Virus record (IMG/VR): IMGVR_UViG_3300042922_000291
Coordinates: 1-40,386 of that record
DNA length: 40,386 nt
Reading direction: 5' to 3' (one strand)
From: a virus
Program-made: the position numbers and the translations under genes
Shown here: one piece after another, positions 30,400-38,166 of the stretch
How positions within the stretch are numbered: position 1 is the first letter of the stretch
Layout: each line of letters begins with the position of its first letter
The notes under the pieces: generated by a model
Told to the model about the DNA's origin: nothing
What the model saw: the letters and a program-made list of their open reading frames with translations, nothing else
Database searches by the model: none

Positions 30400-31554
30400 T
30401 TAATCATCTCCTTGAAATATGGATATTTGCCCATTAACTTCATCTCCGTAACTTAGCCATGGTACTCCAATGTAGTCCAGAACCTTTCCCCAGCCCATGT
30501 CATACATCCAGAAATGCCATTCCTTTGGGTTGTCTTCTCGTAGCCTGTCGAATCTGTGAGGTCTCTTCTCCATATGTATACCGAATCCGCACATACTGCA
30601 GCCTGTTCTTTGAGCTCTAGTGGTTCTTAATGTTCCGTCTTTTTCTCTTACAATTTCTCCATATACCTTAGGTACTGGTATTTTTAAATCTAGTGCAAGC
30701 TGTAATAAGTCCTGTCTTGAAAATATCGCAAATGGACAACTTCTTGTCACTGACTTTCCATAATAATTACATCCGTTTTTCATAAGAGCTTTTTCTCTTT
30801 GACCACCTTCAGATGCCATCAAACCTAGATATGGATGACAACCTGTTTGCTTTGCATAATCATCACACGGCTTTTCTTTCATGTGATAACAACAATCATT
30901 TGATACCTTGAATGGAGCTGTTTTATAATTTGTTCCATAAGTTTCATTTTCCGGTCCTCCAAATAATTCAAGCCACCTTTGCGGAAGTTTCATCTTAGTT
31001 CCTTTTCTATATCCACCTTGCTTTCCGCACTCACCTGTAACAATTGCATGCCTTACAGTTTCATTTTTTTCAGTTGGATTTTGCAGTAATTGTATTTTAC
31101 CTGCTTTCTCCTTACTGATTATTGGATAGCCACATTCTTTTATTACTTCAACCTTTGTTTTGTAAGGCTTCAATGCTTTAACACCAAGCAGTTTATGTAT
31201 CTCCTGAATGCTTTTGTCTTCCAGAGATGTAACTGAGACCGCCGGAACATCAATTCCTATTGACCTTAAAAACAATAGCAGTGTAATGCTGTCCAATCCG
31301 CCTACTGATATAAAGCAGTTTCCGTCTAATTTATCATAGAATTCCCATGCTCTTGCTTTAGCAAGTATTAGTTTTTGTTCATATGGAAGCTGCTGTTTTA
31401 TCATAAATGCATTGGTCTTGCTTCGTTGCTCATCAATATAGTCATTAAATGCCTTTGCATCTTCCTTTGTCCAATCTTCTTGCATGATATCTTCTTCAAA
31501 CATATCATCTTCGAGATCTTCTATTATTTCATCAAATTTAATTTGATTACTCAT
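30400..31554 (-). CDS. PAPS-reductase-like PP-loop protein
   Basis: 384 residues, larger than metabolic PAPS reductases. PP-loop SVGGLDS at 83-89 replaces canonical SGGxDS by SVGG. A Cys-rich C-terminus (CCYHMKEKPC, CNYYGKS, CSMCGFGIHMEKRPHRFDRL) could bind zinc or an Fe-S cluster. Related genes in phages often stand beside methylases. A role in nucleic-acid or nucleotide modification fits better than sulfate metabolism, but is inference. Before the start lies a hairpin GGGAGC/GCTCCC (31568-31592). Confidence 0.8.
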   Translation of the reverse strand: MSNQIKFDEIIEDLEDDMFEEDIMQEDWTKEDAKAFNDYIDEQRSKTNAFMIKQQLPYEQKLILAKARAWEFYDKLDGNCFISVGGLDSITLLLFLRSIGIDVPAVSVTSLEDKSIQEIHKLLGVKALKPYKTKVEVIKECGYPIISKEKAGKIQLLQNPTEKNETVRHAIVTGECGKQGGYRKGTKMKLPQRWLELFGGPENETYGTNYKTAPFKVSNDCCYHMKEKPCDDYAKQTGCHPYLGLMASEGGQREKALMKNGCNYYGKSVTRSCPFAIFSRQDLLQLALDLKIPVPKVYGEIVREKDGTLRTTRAQRTGCSMCGFGIHMEKRPHRFDRLREDNPKEWHFWMYDMGWGKVLDYIGVPWLSYGDEVNGQISIFQGDD

Positions 31555-31602
31555 TGTCCCTCCTTGGGAGCCATCATTGCGACAGCTCCCATTCTATATC
31601 AA

Positions 31603-32046
31603 CTAAAATGGTATATCCTCATCATCAGCTACATGAAACCCATCTTCACCGTCAAAAGCTTCATTGAAATAGCTTTCTGCGTCTACTGGCTTTCCGTTTG
31701 TCTGCTTTGCTTGCCCTATAAACTCAATCCTGTCTGCTATGACATCAGTTGTGTATCTCTTTTCACCTGTTTGAGTAGTGTAACTTCCTGTATTAATTCT
31801 GCCATGTACAGCGCATTGACTGCCTTTGTTTAAGTAGTTTGCTGCATTCTCAGCTGACTTTCCAAATACAGTAATTCCGATAAAGTCTGCAGTTTGTTTT
31901 CCTTGAGCAGCTGCTTCTTGTTTCTTTTCTTTGTTCATTTCTCTATCTACTGCCAAGTTGAATTTTGCCACAGCCATTCCTGTTGATGGTATGAATTTTA
32001 GTTCTGGATCTCTAGCCAAGCGGCCTATTAAAATTACTGAGTTGAT
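31603..32046 (-). CDS. ssb: Single-strand DNA-binding protein (distal part of interrupted ssb)
   Basis: Reading from ATC at 32044-32046 gives I/M-NSVILIGRLARDPELKFIPS, a standard SSB start, then the OB fold (FIGITVFGKSAENAANYLNKGSQCAVHGRI) and the acidic tip DDEDIPF. No ATG is present: the expected first codon is ATC, eight bases after GGGGG. The next usable start is TTG at 32019, which would lose nine residues and the first strand. The native start 5' of the insertion is at 32594 and now belongs to the HNH ORF. See the findings. Confidence 0.85.
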   Translation of the reverse strand: MNSVILIGRLARDPELKFIPSTGMAVAKFNLAVDREMNKEKKQEAAAQGKQTADFIGITVFGKSAENAANYLNKGSQCAVHGRINTGSYTTQTGEKRYTTDVIADRIEFIGQAKQTNGKPVDAESYFNEAFDGEDGFHVADDEDIPF

Positions 32047-32594
32047 AAGTCATTCCCCCTTTTTAATTGATTTCTTTCTTTCGAATGCAAAGACATATGT
32101 TCACTTAATGTCATTAGTTTTAAATTTTCCTTTCTATTATCATTTCGAATTTTATTTATATGATGAACGCATTCATTGCTTTTTAAATGCCTTCCAATCA
32201 AACATTCCATAATTAAATCATGTTCCATAATATAACCATACGAACTACTTTTAGGATGGTCAGGAAAATAAACCGCAATATATCCATCACTCCTTTTTTT
32301 CTTATGTCCTATGCCTTTTAATTCGCGAGTCTTTGATATTTTTTCTTTTGTTTCAGCAGATAATTTTTTATTTTTATTTGCAAGAATTAATTTTTCTTTG
32401 TGTTCAACGCTTAAAGGCTTTCCAATAATACTTTTAGGACTTGTATGTTGTGGTCTTGGTATTACTCCAATTTCATGTATTTTTTTATGAACATATCCAA
32501 CAGAAACATTTAATTCATCAGCTATCTCTTGCATTGTGTATTTTTCTTGTTCATATAGCCTTTTAATGTCATCTATTAACACAACACTATTCAT
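32034..32594 (-). CDS. HNH homing endonuclease fused to the native ssb start
   Basis: 186 residues. Residues 1-7 (MNSVVLI) equal the SSB N-terminus, with a good ribosome site (AAGGAAGG). From residue 8 the sequence is foreign: an HTH (KRLYEQEKYTMQEIADELNVSVGYV), NUMOD3-type repeats (IGKPLSVEHKEKLILANK, LSAETKEKISK), and an HNH core (SNECVHHINKIRNDNRKENLKLMTLSEH). It ends TAA at 32034-32036, inside the restored ssb start. This is a mobile homing endonuclease inserted at codon 8 of ssb. Confidence 0.88.
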   Translation of the reverse strand: MNSVVLIDDIKRLYEQEKYTMQEIADELNVSVGYVHKKIHEIGVIPRPQHTSPKSIIGKPLSVEHKEKLILANKNKKLSAETKEKISKTRELKGIGHKKKRSDGYIAVYFPDHPKSSSYGYIMEHDLIMECLIGRHLKSNECVHHINKIRNDNRKENLKLMTLSEHMSLHSKERNQLKRGNDLSTQ

Positions 32595-32770
32595 TATTTC
32601 ACCTTCCTTAAATCAACCGCTTTGCATTGCGGATTATCAAATACCACTTTTACTCCATCAGGGAATATTGCAGGTTGCAACAATCTGAACATTTCTGCAT
32701 TCTCCTCATTCATCACTATTGGATACAACGTTTCGTCTTTCATATAAAACATCACTAAACCATCTTTCAT
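32594..32770 (-). CDS. Hypothetical small protein (58 aa)
   Basis: The ATG at 32768-32770 follows GGAGG by seven bases. Reads MKDGLVMFYMKDETLYPIVM, then NEENAEMFRLLQPAIF and ends AVDLRKVK. The stop TAA overlaps the next ATG (TAATG), and the gene feeds translation into the interrupted ssb gene. No family known. Confidence 0.75.
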   Translation of the reverse strand: MKDGLVMFYMKDETLYPIVMNEENAEMFRLLQPAIFPDGVKVVFDNPQCKAVDLRKVK

Positions 32771-32877
32771 TCCTGTACCTCCCTGGCCATTGCTTTGAAC
32801 TTTTGTCTTGTGTTTGTCCAGTTTCTATGCTTGTACAACCACTTAATGCAGTGATAGTAATATTTAAGCTTTTTCAT
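32767..32877 (-). CDS. Very small basic protein (36 aa)
   Basis: The ATG at 32875-32877 follows GGAGG by seven bases. Sequence MKKLKYYYHCIKWLYKHRNW then TNTRQKFKAMAREVQE, strongly basic and aromatic. The last codons contain the next gene's ribosome site, and the stop overlaps its ATG (ATGA). Confidence 0.7.
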   Translation of the reverse strand: MKKLKYYYHCIKWLYKHRNWTNTRQKFKAMAREVQE

Positions 32878-32878
32878 A

Positions 32879-33313
32879 TCAGTTCCTCCCTGTACTTCCG
32901 AAGCCGCCTGTTCCTCTTTCGGTTTCATCAAGTTCTTTAACTTCTTCCAACTCAGCCTGAACCACCGGAGCTACTATTCCCTGTGCTACTCTGTCACCTG
33001 GCTTAATATCGAAAGGCAATAATCCATGATTTGTTAAAAAGACTTTTATTTCTCCTCTGTAATCAGAATCTATAGTTCCAACTCCATGAGTAATGCTTAT
33101 TGCATGTTTCATAGCTAGTCCGCTTCTACCTCTTATCTGAAGCTCATAACCTTTAGGCACGGCTACATATAAACCAGTCGGAACAATTACTGTTTCACCA
33201 GGACGAATTACATCTTCACTTTTTATTGATGCTCTTATATCAAATCCTGCTGCTCCTGAAGTTTCATACTTCGGTAAATCAAAACCACTTTTATTGATTA
33301 TTCTTACTTTCAT
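32879..33313 (-). CDS. dut: dUTPase
   Basis: Starts at the ATG 33311-33313 six bases after GGAGG. All five trimeric-dUTPase motifs are visible: AAGFDIRA, GRSGLA, GVGTIDSDYRGEI, GDRVAQGIV and RGTGGFGSTG. It hydrolyses dUTP to dUMP, limiting uracil in phage DNA. Confidence 0.96.
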   Translation of the reverse strand: MKVRIINKSGFDLPKYETSGAAGFDIRASIKSEDVIRPGETVIVPTGLYVAVPKGYELQIRGRSGLAMKHAISITHGVGTIDSDYRGEIKVFLTNHGLLPFDIKPGDRVAQGIVAPVVQAELEEVKELDETERGTGGFGSTGRN

Positions 33314-33665
33314 TTTCAACCTCCGTTAAGTCTTGTAGGGTTAAACCTGTTATATTTACGATTTTAAATATCGTCTTCGAGTTAATATTACATCCATTTA
33401 AAAAGTTCCTAACAGTGACATCTGCTACTCCAATCATTTCTGCAAATTCTTTAACGTTCAAATTGTGCAGTGTGATCCATTCTGCTAATTTTCTGCGTTC
33501 AAATGAATGCTTTAGAATTAAATTTTTCTTATTCATCGCTCTGCCCAGTTCATCTTCTACAGCTTGCTTTGTTATTCCGTACTTTTCTCCAATCTCCTTA
33601 TATGTTTTTCCATCTATTTTCATAGTAAACATATCTATTAATCTTTCTTTTTTCTCAGATTTCAT
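33291..33665 (-). CDS. Two-HTH regulator
   Basis: 124 residues. The N-terminal HTH (TYKEIGEKYGITKQAVEDELGRAM) is sigma-region-4-like, and the C-terminal XRE-type HTH (LAEWITLHNLNVKEFAEMIGVADVTVRNFLNG) sits at ~60-95. GGAGG precedes the ATG. It overlaps the dUTPase start by 23 bp. Probable early-operon regulator; target unknown. Confidence 0.8.
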   Translation of the reverse strand: MKSEKKERLIDMFTMKIDGKTYKEIGEKYGITKQAVEDELGRAMNKKNLILKHSFERRKLAEWITLHNLNVKEFAEMIGVADVTVRNFLNGCNINSKTIFKIVNITGLTLQDLTEVENESKNNQ

Positions 33666-33673
33666 TTTTCCTC

Positions 33674-34654
33674 CTAGAATAAACTCATTTGATTTTCTTC
33701 TTCAATAACAGATTGGCAATTCTTAACTGCCTGATTGTAGTAGCTTTCCTTTAATTCAATTCCTACAGCCCTTCGCTTCATCTTCAATGCTTGATAAGCT
33801 TCAGAGCCTATTCCCAGAAAAGGTGTTAATACTATGTCTCCCGGATTGCTCCACAGCTCAATGGCTCTTTCTATAACTTGGAGCTGAAGAGGGCATATAT
33901 GGCGTTCATCCCTTTCTTCTCTGGCTTCACTTCGATTTAATGTGTAGCTTTGGTCTATGTCCATCCATACAGGACTTGCATATCTTCGCCATACTTGGTG
34001 AGAATAAACCGGATCAACTTTTGCCATTGATATATCTCTGTGTTTCCTGCTATCTGTTAATGTTGGATCTTTCTTTGGTGCTTCCGGTTCATCTTCACCT
34101 ATAAATCTTGTTAAACCATCTGGATGTTTTATAGGTTCATCGTTATCTCCTGGCTTTCTCATTGTCACCAAGTAATCAGGAAGTCCGTTTCTGCACATGG
34201 CAGAATCTTTACATAATTGTTTGTGCATTAACCCAATAGCTTTTGTCCTTGTTGCTTCAACTAGAGGATCTTTCCATATAGCCGTTCTTGAATGATATAT
34301 AAATCCACAGTCTTGGAATAACCTGATTAAATCTCCCGGAAAGTCCTGAAGCCCTATATAACCGTCACGCTCTTTCATTGCCGGTATATCCATGCAGTGA
34401 ACCGACATCAATCGCCCTGGCTTCAAAACCCTGAAAAGCTCTTCAACGATAAACCTAAACTGCTTGAAGAATTCTTCATTATTTCTGCAATTTCCTAAAT
34501 CTCTGTCACTGTTTGAATATGTGTACAAACTTGCAAATGGCGGACTGTAAATGCTGAAATGTATGCTGTCGTCTGGAATACCCTTTAGTACTTCACAGCT
34601 ATCACCATTGTACAAACACATCCTGTCCGTAATATATTGATTGTTTACTTTCAT
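33674..34654 (-). CDS. DNA methyltransferase (N6-adenine/N4-cytosine type)
   Basis: Starts at the ATG 34652-34654 after GGAGG. 326 residues: catalytic motif IV SPPF at 37-40, SAM-binding motif I TPFLGIGSEAYQA at ~285, order IV-then-I, i.e. beta class. A mid-segment rich in DEPEAPKK is a likely linker or target domain. The ATGA-type overlap with the helicase gene suggests they are co-translated. Confidence 0.88.
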   Translation of the reverse strand: MKVNNQYITDRMCLYNGDSCEVLKGIPDDSIHFSIYSPPFASLYTYSNSDRDLGNCRNNEEFFKQFRFIVEELFRVLKPGRLMSVHCMDIPAMKERDGYIGLQDFPGDLIRLFQDCGFIYHSRTAIWKDPLVEATRTKAIGLMHKQLCKDSAMCRNGLPDYLVTMRKPGDNDEPIKHPDGLTRFIGEDEPEAPKKDPTLTDSRKHRDISMAKVDPVYSHQVWRRYASPVWMDIDQSYTLNRSEAREERDERHICPLQLQVIERAIELWSNPGDIVLTPFLGIGSEAYQALKMKRRAVGIELKESYYNQAVKNCQSVIEEENQMSLF

Positions 34655-36027
34655 CAACTAACCTCCATTAACCACTCAGGTAATTTAATTTCATGCTGTG
34701 GCGTGTAATCTATTACATTTCTGGTTGTGTTCTTTATCTCGTTTTTCAATATTTCAGATGTGAGAGCAACCATGTTTGATGACATCATCTGTGCAAGCTC
34801 TTCTTTTCGTCTAACATTCTGCAGTACACTTTCTTCTTTTTCTGAGATAATCACATGCACATTGACTTCTTTTGTCTGCCCGAACCTATAGCAACGTCTT
34901 ATTGCCTGATAGAATCTTTCATAACTGTCTGATAGTCCGCAGAATATCATGTTATTACAGTTCTGCCAGTTCATTCCGAATCCTGCTATTTTCGGCTTCG
35001 TTACAAGATATTTGACTTCGCTTGTTGCGAATCCTATCAATGCTTTTTCTTTATGCTCTGGTGTGTCTGCCCCTTTTACTTCTACAGCTCCATTAATAGC
35101 CTTTGATAAAGCAGTACTTTCATCATTGTAATCACACCACAGTAAGCAGCTTTCCATGCCTTGGACTAATTCAACTGCCTTATTAACCCTGTCCTGCAAA
35201 CTCTCTTTTCTTGCTTCTCTTCTCTCTTCTAATGTCTGTGCTGGAAGAGTAATAAACATATCTTCATTTGTTGGACTTTCAACATAATGAGTTTGAATAT
35301 TCAGCTGAGGTAGTTTGTATTTGCTTCCGTCATATCCCAGGTCTTCAGGATTTTTTACAACCATTGCCCATGATGCAATCCACTTCCAGAAATCATTCTC
35401 AGCATGTCCCTTTAATCTCCACTTTGCTGTATCTCCGCCGTCATGTACAAAGAATGTTGCAAGCATTTCAGGTCTAGTCATTACCCCTAAGAACTCTGAA
35501 TGATTTCCTAATTCTTCATAATCATTCGGTGCCGGAGTAGCTGTACATGCCAATTTGTAATGTGTAAACCTGAACAAATCGAGCATTTCTTGTGTTGTTT
35601 TACCGCTGAAGCTTTTTATAATTGAGCTTTCATCAAGCACTATTCCATCAAATTCATTAGGATTAAAGTGTTGAAGCATCTCATAATTTGTAATGTTTAT
35701 TCCTTGTTTTACGTCTTTCTGACTTCTGCAGCTTGTAACCTCTATTCCGAACTTTGCACCCTCTCTAACTGTCTGCTTACTTACTGCCAGAGGAGCCAAA
35801 ATTAACACCTTGCCATTTGTATGCTTGCAAACTTCATCGGACCATGATAGTTGAATTATTGTTTTTCCAAGCCCTGTGTCAAGAAACACTGCAGCTTTGC
35901 CTTTCTTTAATGCCCATTTTGTAATGTCTCTTTGAAAATCAAACAGATACTTGTTAGCAGGCTCACACTCAAATCCGGAAGGCTTGATAACTCTTTCTTT
36001 ACTTTTTAAAAACTCTTCGTATTGCAT
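34654..36027 (-). CDS. SNF2/DEAD-type helicase
   Basis: 457 residues with superfamily 2 motifs: Walker A DTGLGKT (50-56), DESS (II), TATPAPN (III), and the SNF2-like C-terminal RCYRFGQ (VI). It lacks a long insert, so it is a compact phage form. The ATG follows CCTCC-complementary sequence. It overlaps the methyltransferase start by 1 bp. Replication or DNA-remodelling role is likely. Confidence 0.9.
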   Translation of the reverse strand: MQYEEFLKSKERVIKPSGFECEPANKYLFDFQRDITKWALKKGKAAVFLDTGLGKTIIQLSWSDEVCKHTNGKVLILAPLAVSKQTVREGAKFGIEVTSCRSQKDVKQGINITNYEMLQHFNPNEFDGIVLDESSIIKSFSGKTTQEMLDLFRFTHYKLACTATPAPNDYEELGNHSEFLGVMTRPEMLATFFVHDGGDTAKWRLKGHAENDFWKWIASWAMVVKNPEDLGYDGSKYKLPQLNIQTHYVESPTNEDMFITLPAQTLEERREARKESLQDRVNKAVELVQGMESCLLWCDYNDESTALSKAINGAVEVKGADTPEHKEKALIGFATSEVKYLVTKPKIAGFGMNWQNCNNMIFCGLSDSYERFYQAIRRCYRFGQTKEVNVHVIISEKEESVLQNVRRKEELAQMMSSNMVALTSEILKNEIKNTTRNVIDYTPQHEIKLPEWLMEVS

Positions 36028-36035
36028 GTTGCCTC

Positions 36036-36272
36036 CTAGTTAGTTTTCTTGAACTTGTCTTTGAGCTCCTGCATTTTTAAATCCATGCCAGTCTCTATTT
36101 CTTCTATCATGTTTACATTTTCAAAGTTCAATAAATGCTGGTCTCCGTTGCCTGTCTTAATCAATACAGCATTGCCTTCTTGAACTATCTCTGCGACATT
36201 ATAGAAATTTCTTGATGTTGATATAGTCTTAAACCATACTTTTATGGTTGCGCCCTCAAATGTTGCTTTCAA
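36036..36272 (-). CDS. Hypothetical small protein (78 aa)
   Basis: Beta-rich first half (ATFEGATIKVWFKTISTSRNFYNVAEIVQEGNAVLIKTGNGDQHLLNF) then a helix (LKMQELKDKFKKT). SH3-like small barrel is possible. Sits between the replisome organizer and helicase genes with 8- and 3-bp gaps. Family unknown. Confidence 0.7.
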   Translation of the reverse strand: MKATFEGATIKVWFKTISTSRNFYNVAEIVQEGNAVLIKTGNGDQHLLNFENVNMIEEIETGMDLKMQELKDKFKKTN

Positions 36273-36275
36273 TTC

Positions 36276-37112
36276 TTATCCTCCTGTTTTAAACTTTTCA
36301 TGTTTTCTTCTTGCAATTTCTTCAAGTTCTGCTTCAGTCTTTTTACCAATCTTGCTGTCAAAGTTATGAAAACTGTTTGGCTTTGTAATTGGTTGAGTCT
36401 TAACAGGTTCCTTCTTTGCCCAATTTCTTATTGTTGCCAAATAATCTTTATATGACTTTCCGGTACTTGCACAATATTCAGATACTCTCTCAATACGTGC
36501 TTTCCAATCAGTAGGGAATTCATTTTGTAATTTTTCAAGCTGTTCATCAGATAAAAGTACATTTTGATATTCACCATATTTATGTTTTTGAGGTTTCTTC
36601 TTTATATCTTTATCTAATTCTTTATCTAATTCTTTATCTAATTCTTTATCTATATCTAGCGAGCTAACATTAGCTTTACTGTTAGTTTTACTGTTAGTTT
36701 TACAATCTTCTTTACCCTCAGCAATTAGCTTTTGTTTCTCTCTGTACTCCTGCATGTAGGTTCTCATATACTCTTTTTTATTTTCTAACTGATCTAATGA
36801 TTGATGTTTGCTCCAATTCGGAATTGTTATTGCATTATTTATAACTTCAATCATTCCAAACCTTTCAAAAGTATTTATAGCTAATCTCACTATATTAATT
36901 GGTCTTCTGAAAATAGTTGCAAGCATTTCATCTGTATATGGAAGTTTGTCATTGAATAAAAGAACACCGCCATTATTAATTTTGCCTGCTAGAGTTAGTA
37001 ATTTAAACCAAATTACTATCATTGCATCAGCTTCAGGCATACTTTCAATTAATAGTATTTTTTCATCGTCAAATATGTCTGTAACAATTTTAATCCACTT
37101 GACTTCTGCCAA
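36276..37112 (-). CDS. Phage replisome organizer
   Basis: 278 residues. The N-terminal ~115 match the phage replisome-organizer domain (KWIKIVTDIFDDEKILLIESMPEADAMIVIWFKLLTLAGKIN...IFRRPINIVRLAINTFERFGMIEV). A low-complexity linker (KTNSKTNSKAN, DKELDKELDKELDK) is encoded by 12-bp repeats. The C-terminal region contains WKARIERVSEYCASTGKSYKDYLATIRNWAKKE. It binds the origin and loads the helicase; the internal repeats may be that origin. Confidence 0.88.
   Translation of the reverse strand: MAEVKWIKIVTDIFDDEKILLIESMPEADAMIVIWFKLLTLAGKINNGGVLLFNDKLPYTDEMLATIFRRPINIVRLAINTFERFGMIEVINNAITIPNWSKHQSLDQLENKKEYMRTYMQEYREKQKLIAEGKEDCKTNSKTNSKANVSSLDIDKELDKELDKELDKDIKKKPQKHKYGEYQNVLLSDEQLEKLQNEFPTDWKARIERVSEYCASTGKSYKDYLATIRNWAKKEPVKTQPITKPNSFHNFDSKIGKKTEAELEEIARRKHEKFKTGG
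36607..36704. repeat. 12-bp direct repeats inside the replisome organizer gene
   Basis: Three perfect AATTCTTTATCT units at 36616-36651 plus a partial copy just before, then a second set of TTAGTTTTACTG-like units around 36670-36704. Such AT-rich iterons within an initiator gene are a common phage origin design. Confidence 0.7.
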
Positions 37113-37116
37113 TTTA

Positions 37117-37647
37117 TCACCTTCCCCACTGTTCCTTTAATGCTTGAATCTCTGCAGGTGTCAGTGTGTTTATTTTTAAATCTTTGCATTCGCTAACTAT
37201 GCCATCAATAAGAATGGCCATTTCTTTTGTGTCATACTCACTTGAACCTACGAACACTTTTATATGAGTAAAGTCCTTTCCATTAACTGTGCCGTGTCCA
37301 AACTCTTCAGAGTACTTAACACTTTTTAAGAATATTGGTACCGCTTCATCAACCACTGATACAACACTACTCTGGCCGTACCTTTTAAGCATTTTTATGT
37401 AAATTTCATCTTTGCTTGACCTGAGGACATTTGCAATTTCAGTAATCAACTTCCAGGCATATGCATTGGCATCTAATGAGCGTTTCTTTTTCTTATGACC
37501 TATCTTGCATTCTTTCAGTTTTTCATCATTTAAAAGCTCATTCAGTGGCTCCATGTTGCTTTCTTCTTTCTTGGGAACTATGAGCGTTACTTCATAGTCC
37601 CCGGAAAGCTCTCTTGTTATTTTGCCTTTTATAAAAGTGAGTTCCAT
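37117..37647 (-). CDS. NinB-like phage protein
   Basis: 176 residues. KKKKRSLDANAYAWKLITEIANVLRSSKDEIYIKMLKRYG matches the helical core of NinB-related recombination proteins, as does the closing EIQALKEQW. NinB acts with phage recombinases on single-stranded DNA. Located between a XRE protein and the replisome organizer. The family match is from pattern memory. Confidence 0.65.
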   Translation of the reverse strand: MELTFIKGKITRELSGDYEVTLIVPKKEESNMEPLNELLNDEKLKECKIGHKKKKRSLDANAYAWKLITEIANVLRSSKDEIYIKMLKRYGQSSVVSVVDEAVPIFLKSVKYSEEFGHGTVNGKDFTHIKVFVGSSEYDTKEMAILIDGIVSECKDLKINTLTPAEIQALKEQWGR

Positions 37648-37651
37648 GGTA

Positions 37652-37867
37652 TCACCTAATCAATTCTTCAATTCCTATGTCAAAATATTCAGCTATACAT
37701 GCAGCGTTATTAATTGTTGGTAATTCCTTGTTGTTTTCCCATTTAGAAACCATACTCTTATTTATTTTAGCTTCGAACTTCGTATTCAAGCCGATACACA
37801 ATTCTTCTTGTGTAATTTTTGCTGTTTGTCTTAAAATTTTCAAATTTCTACCAAAGTTTATTTTCAT
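37652..37867 (-). CDS. XRE-family HTH regulator
   Basis: 71 residues: IRQ-type HTH at residues ~7-45 (LRQTAKITQEELCIGLN...INKSMVSKWENNKELPTINN), closing with CIAEYFDIGIEELIR. A full XRE domain with little else. Probably a local early regulator. Confidence 0.85.
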   Translation of the reverse strand: MKINFGRNLKILRQTAKITQEELCIGLNTKFEAKINKSMVSKWENNKELPTINNAACIAEYFDIGIEELIR

Positions 37868-37875
37868 ATATCCTC

Positions 37876-38166
37876 CTAAAGATAATTTTTACCTATAAGT
37901 TTCATAAATTCTTCTCTGCTGTGCGTTTCTTCATACTTTCTCTGGCATTCACATTTAAGTTTTAAATCCAATTCCTTATTATCGAAATGTACACCTAATT
38001 CTTTATCTTGGTTGTGATATATCCCTGTAAGCCATACCCAAAATCCGTTCTTATCAGATATTTTCCTATTGCCAAATCCGTAGTAAATATGGTGACATTG
38101 TAAGTCAATTACGCTTCCGGTCACATAACATTTCTTAGTGTTTTGAAGTATGCTATTTGCCCTCAT
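37876..38166 (-). CDS. Phage HNH-like recombination nuclease
   Basis: I choose the ATG at 38164-38166 (MRANSILQNTKKCYVTG), nine bases after GAGG. 96 residues with CYVTG, QCHHIYYG, NGFWVWL and a closing CQRKYEETHSREEFMKLIGKNYL, a familiar small phage nuclease next to ERF/RecT genes. Overlaps the ERF gene by 14 bp. Confidence 0.75.
   Translation of the reverse strand: MRANSILQNTKKCYVTGSVIDLQCHHIYYGFGNRKISDKNGFWVWLTGIYHNQDKELGVHFDNKELDLKLKCECQRKYEETHSREEFMKLIGKNYL

Noticed and set aside
31568-31592. Terminator after ssb
   Set aside because: GGGAGC/GCTCCC hairpin has no U-tract and is followed at once by the next gene's ribosome site.
31375-31833. 152-residue plus-strand frame across the ssb/PAPS genes
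   Set aside because: Antisense to two recognised genes and lacks initiation signals.
32020-32594. Group I intron or intein in ssb
   Set aside because: The HNH ORF occupies almost the whole insertion, with no space for an intron core. The insertion ORF ends with a stop and there are no intein splicing blocks. Splicing is kept only as a test in the findings.
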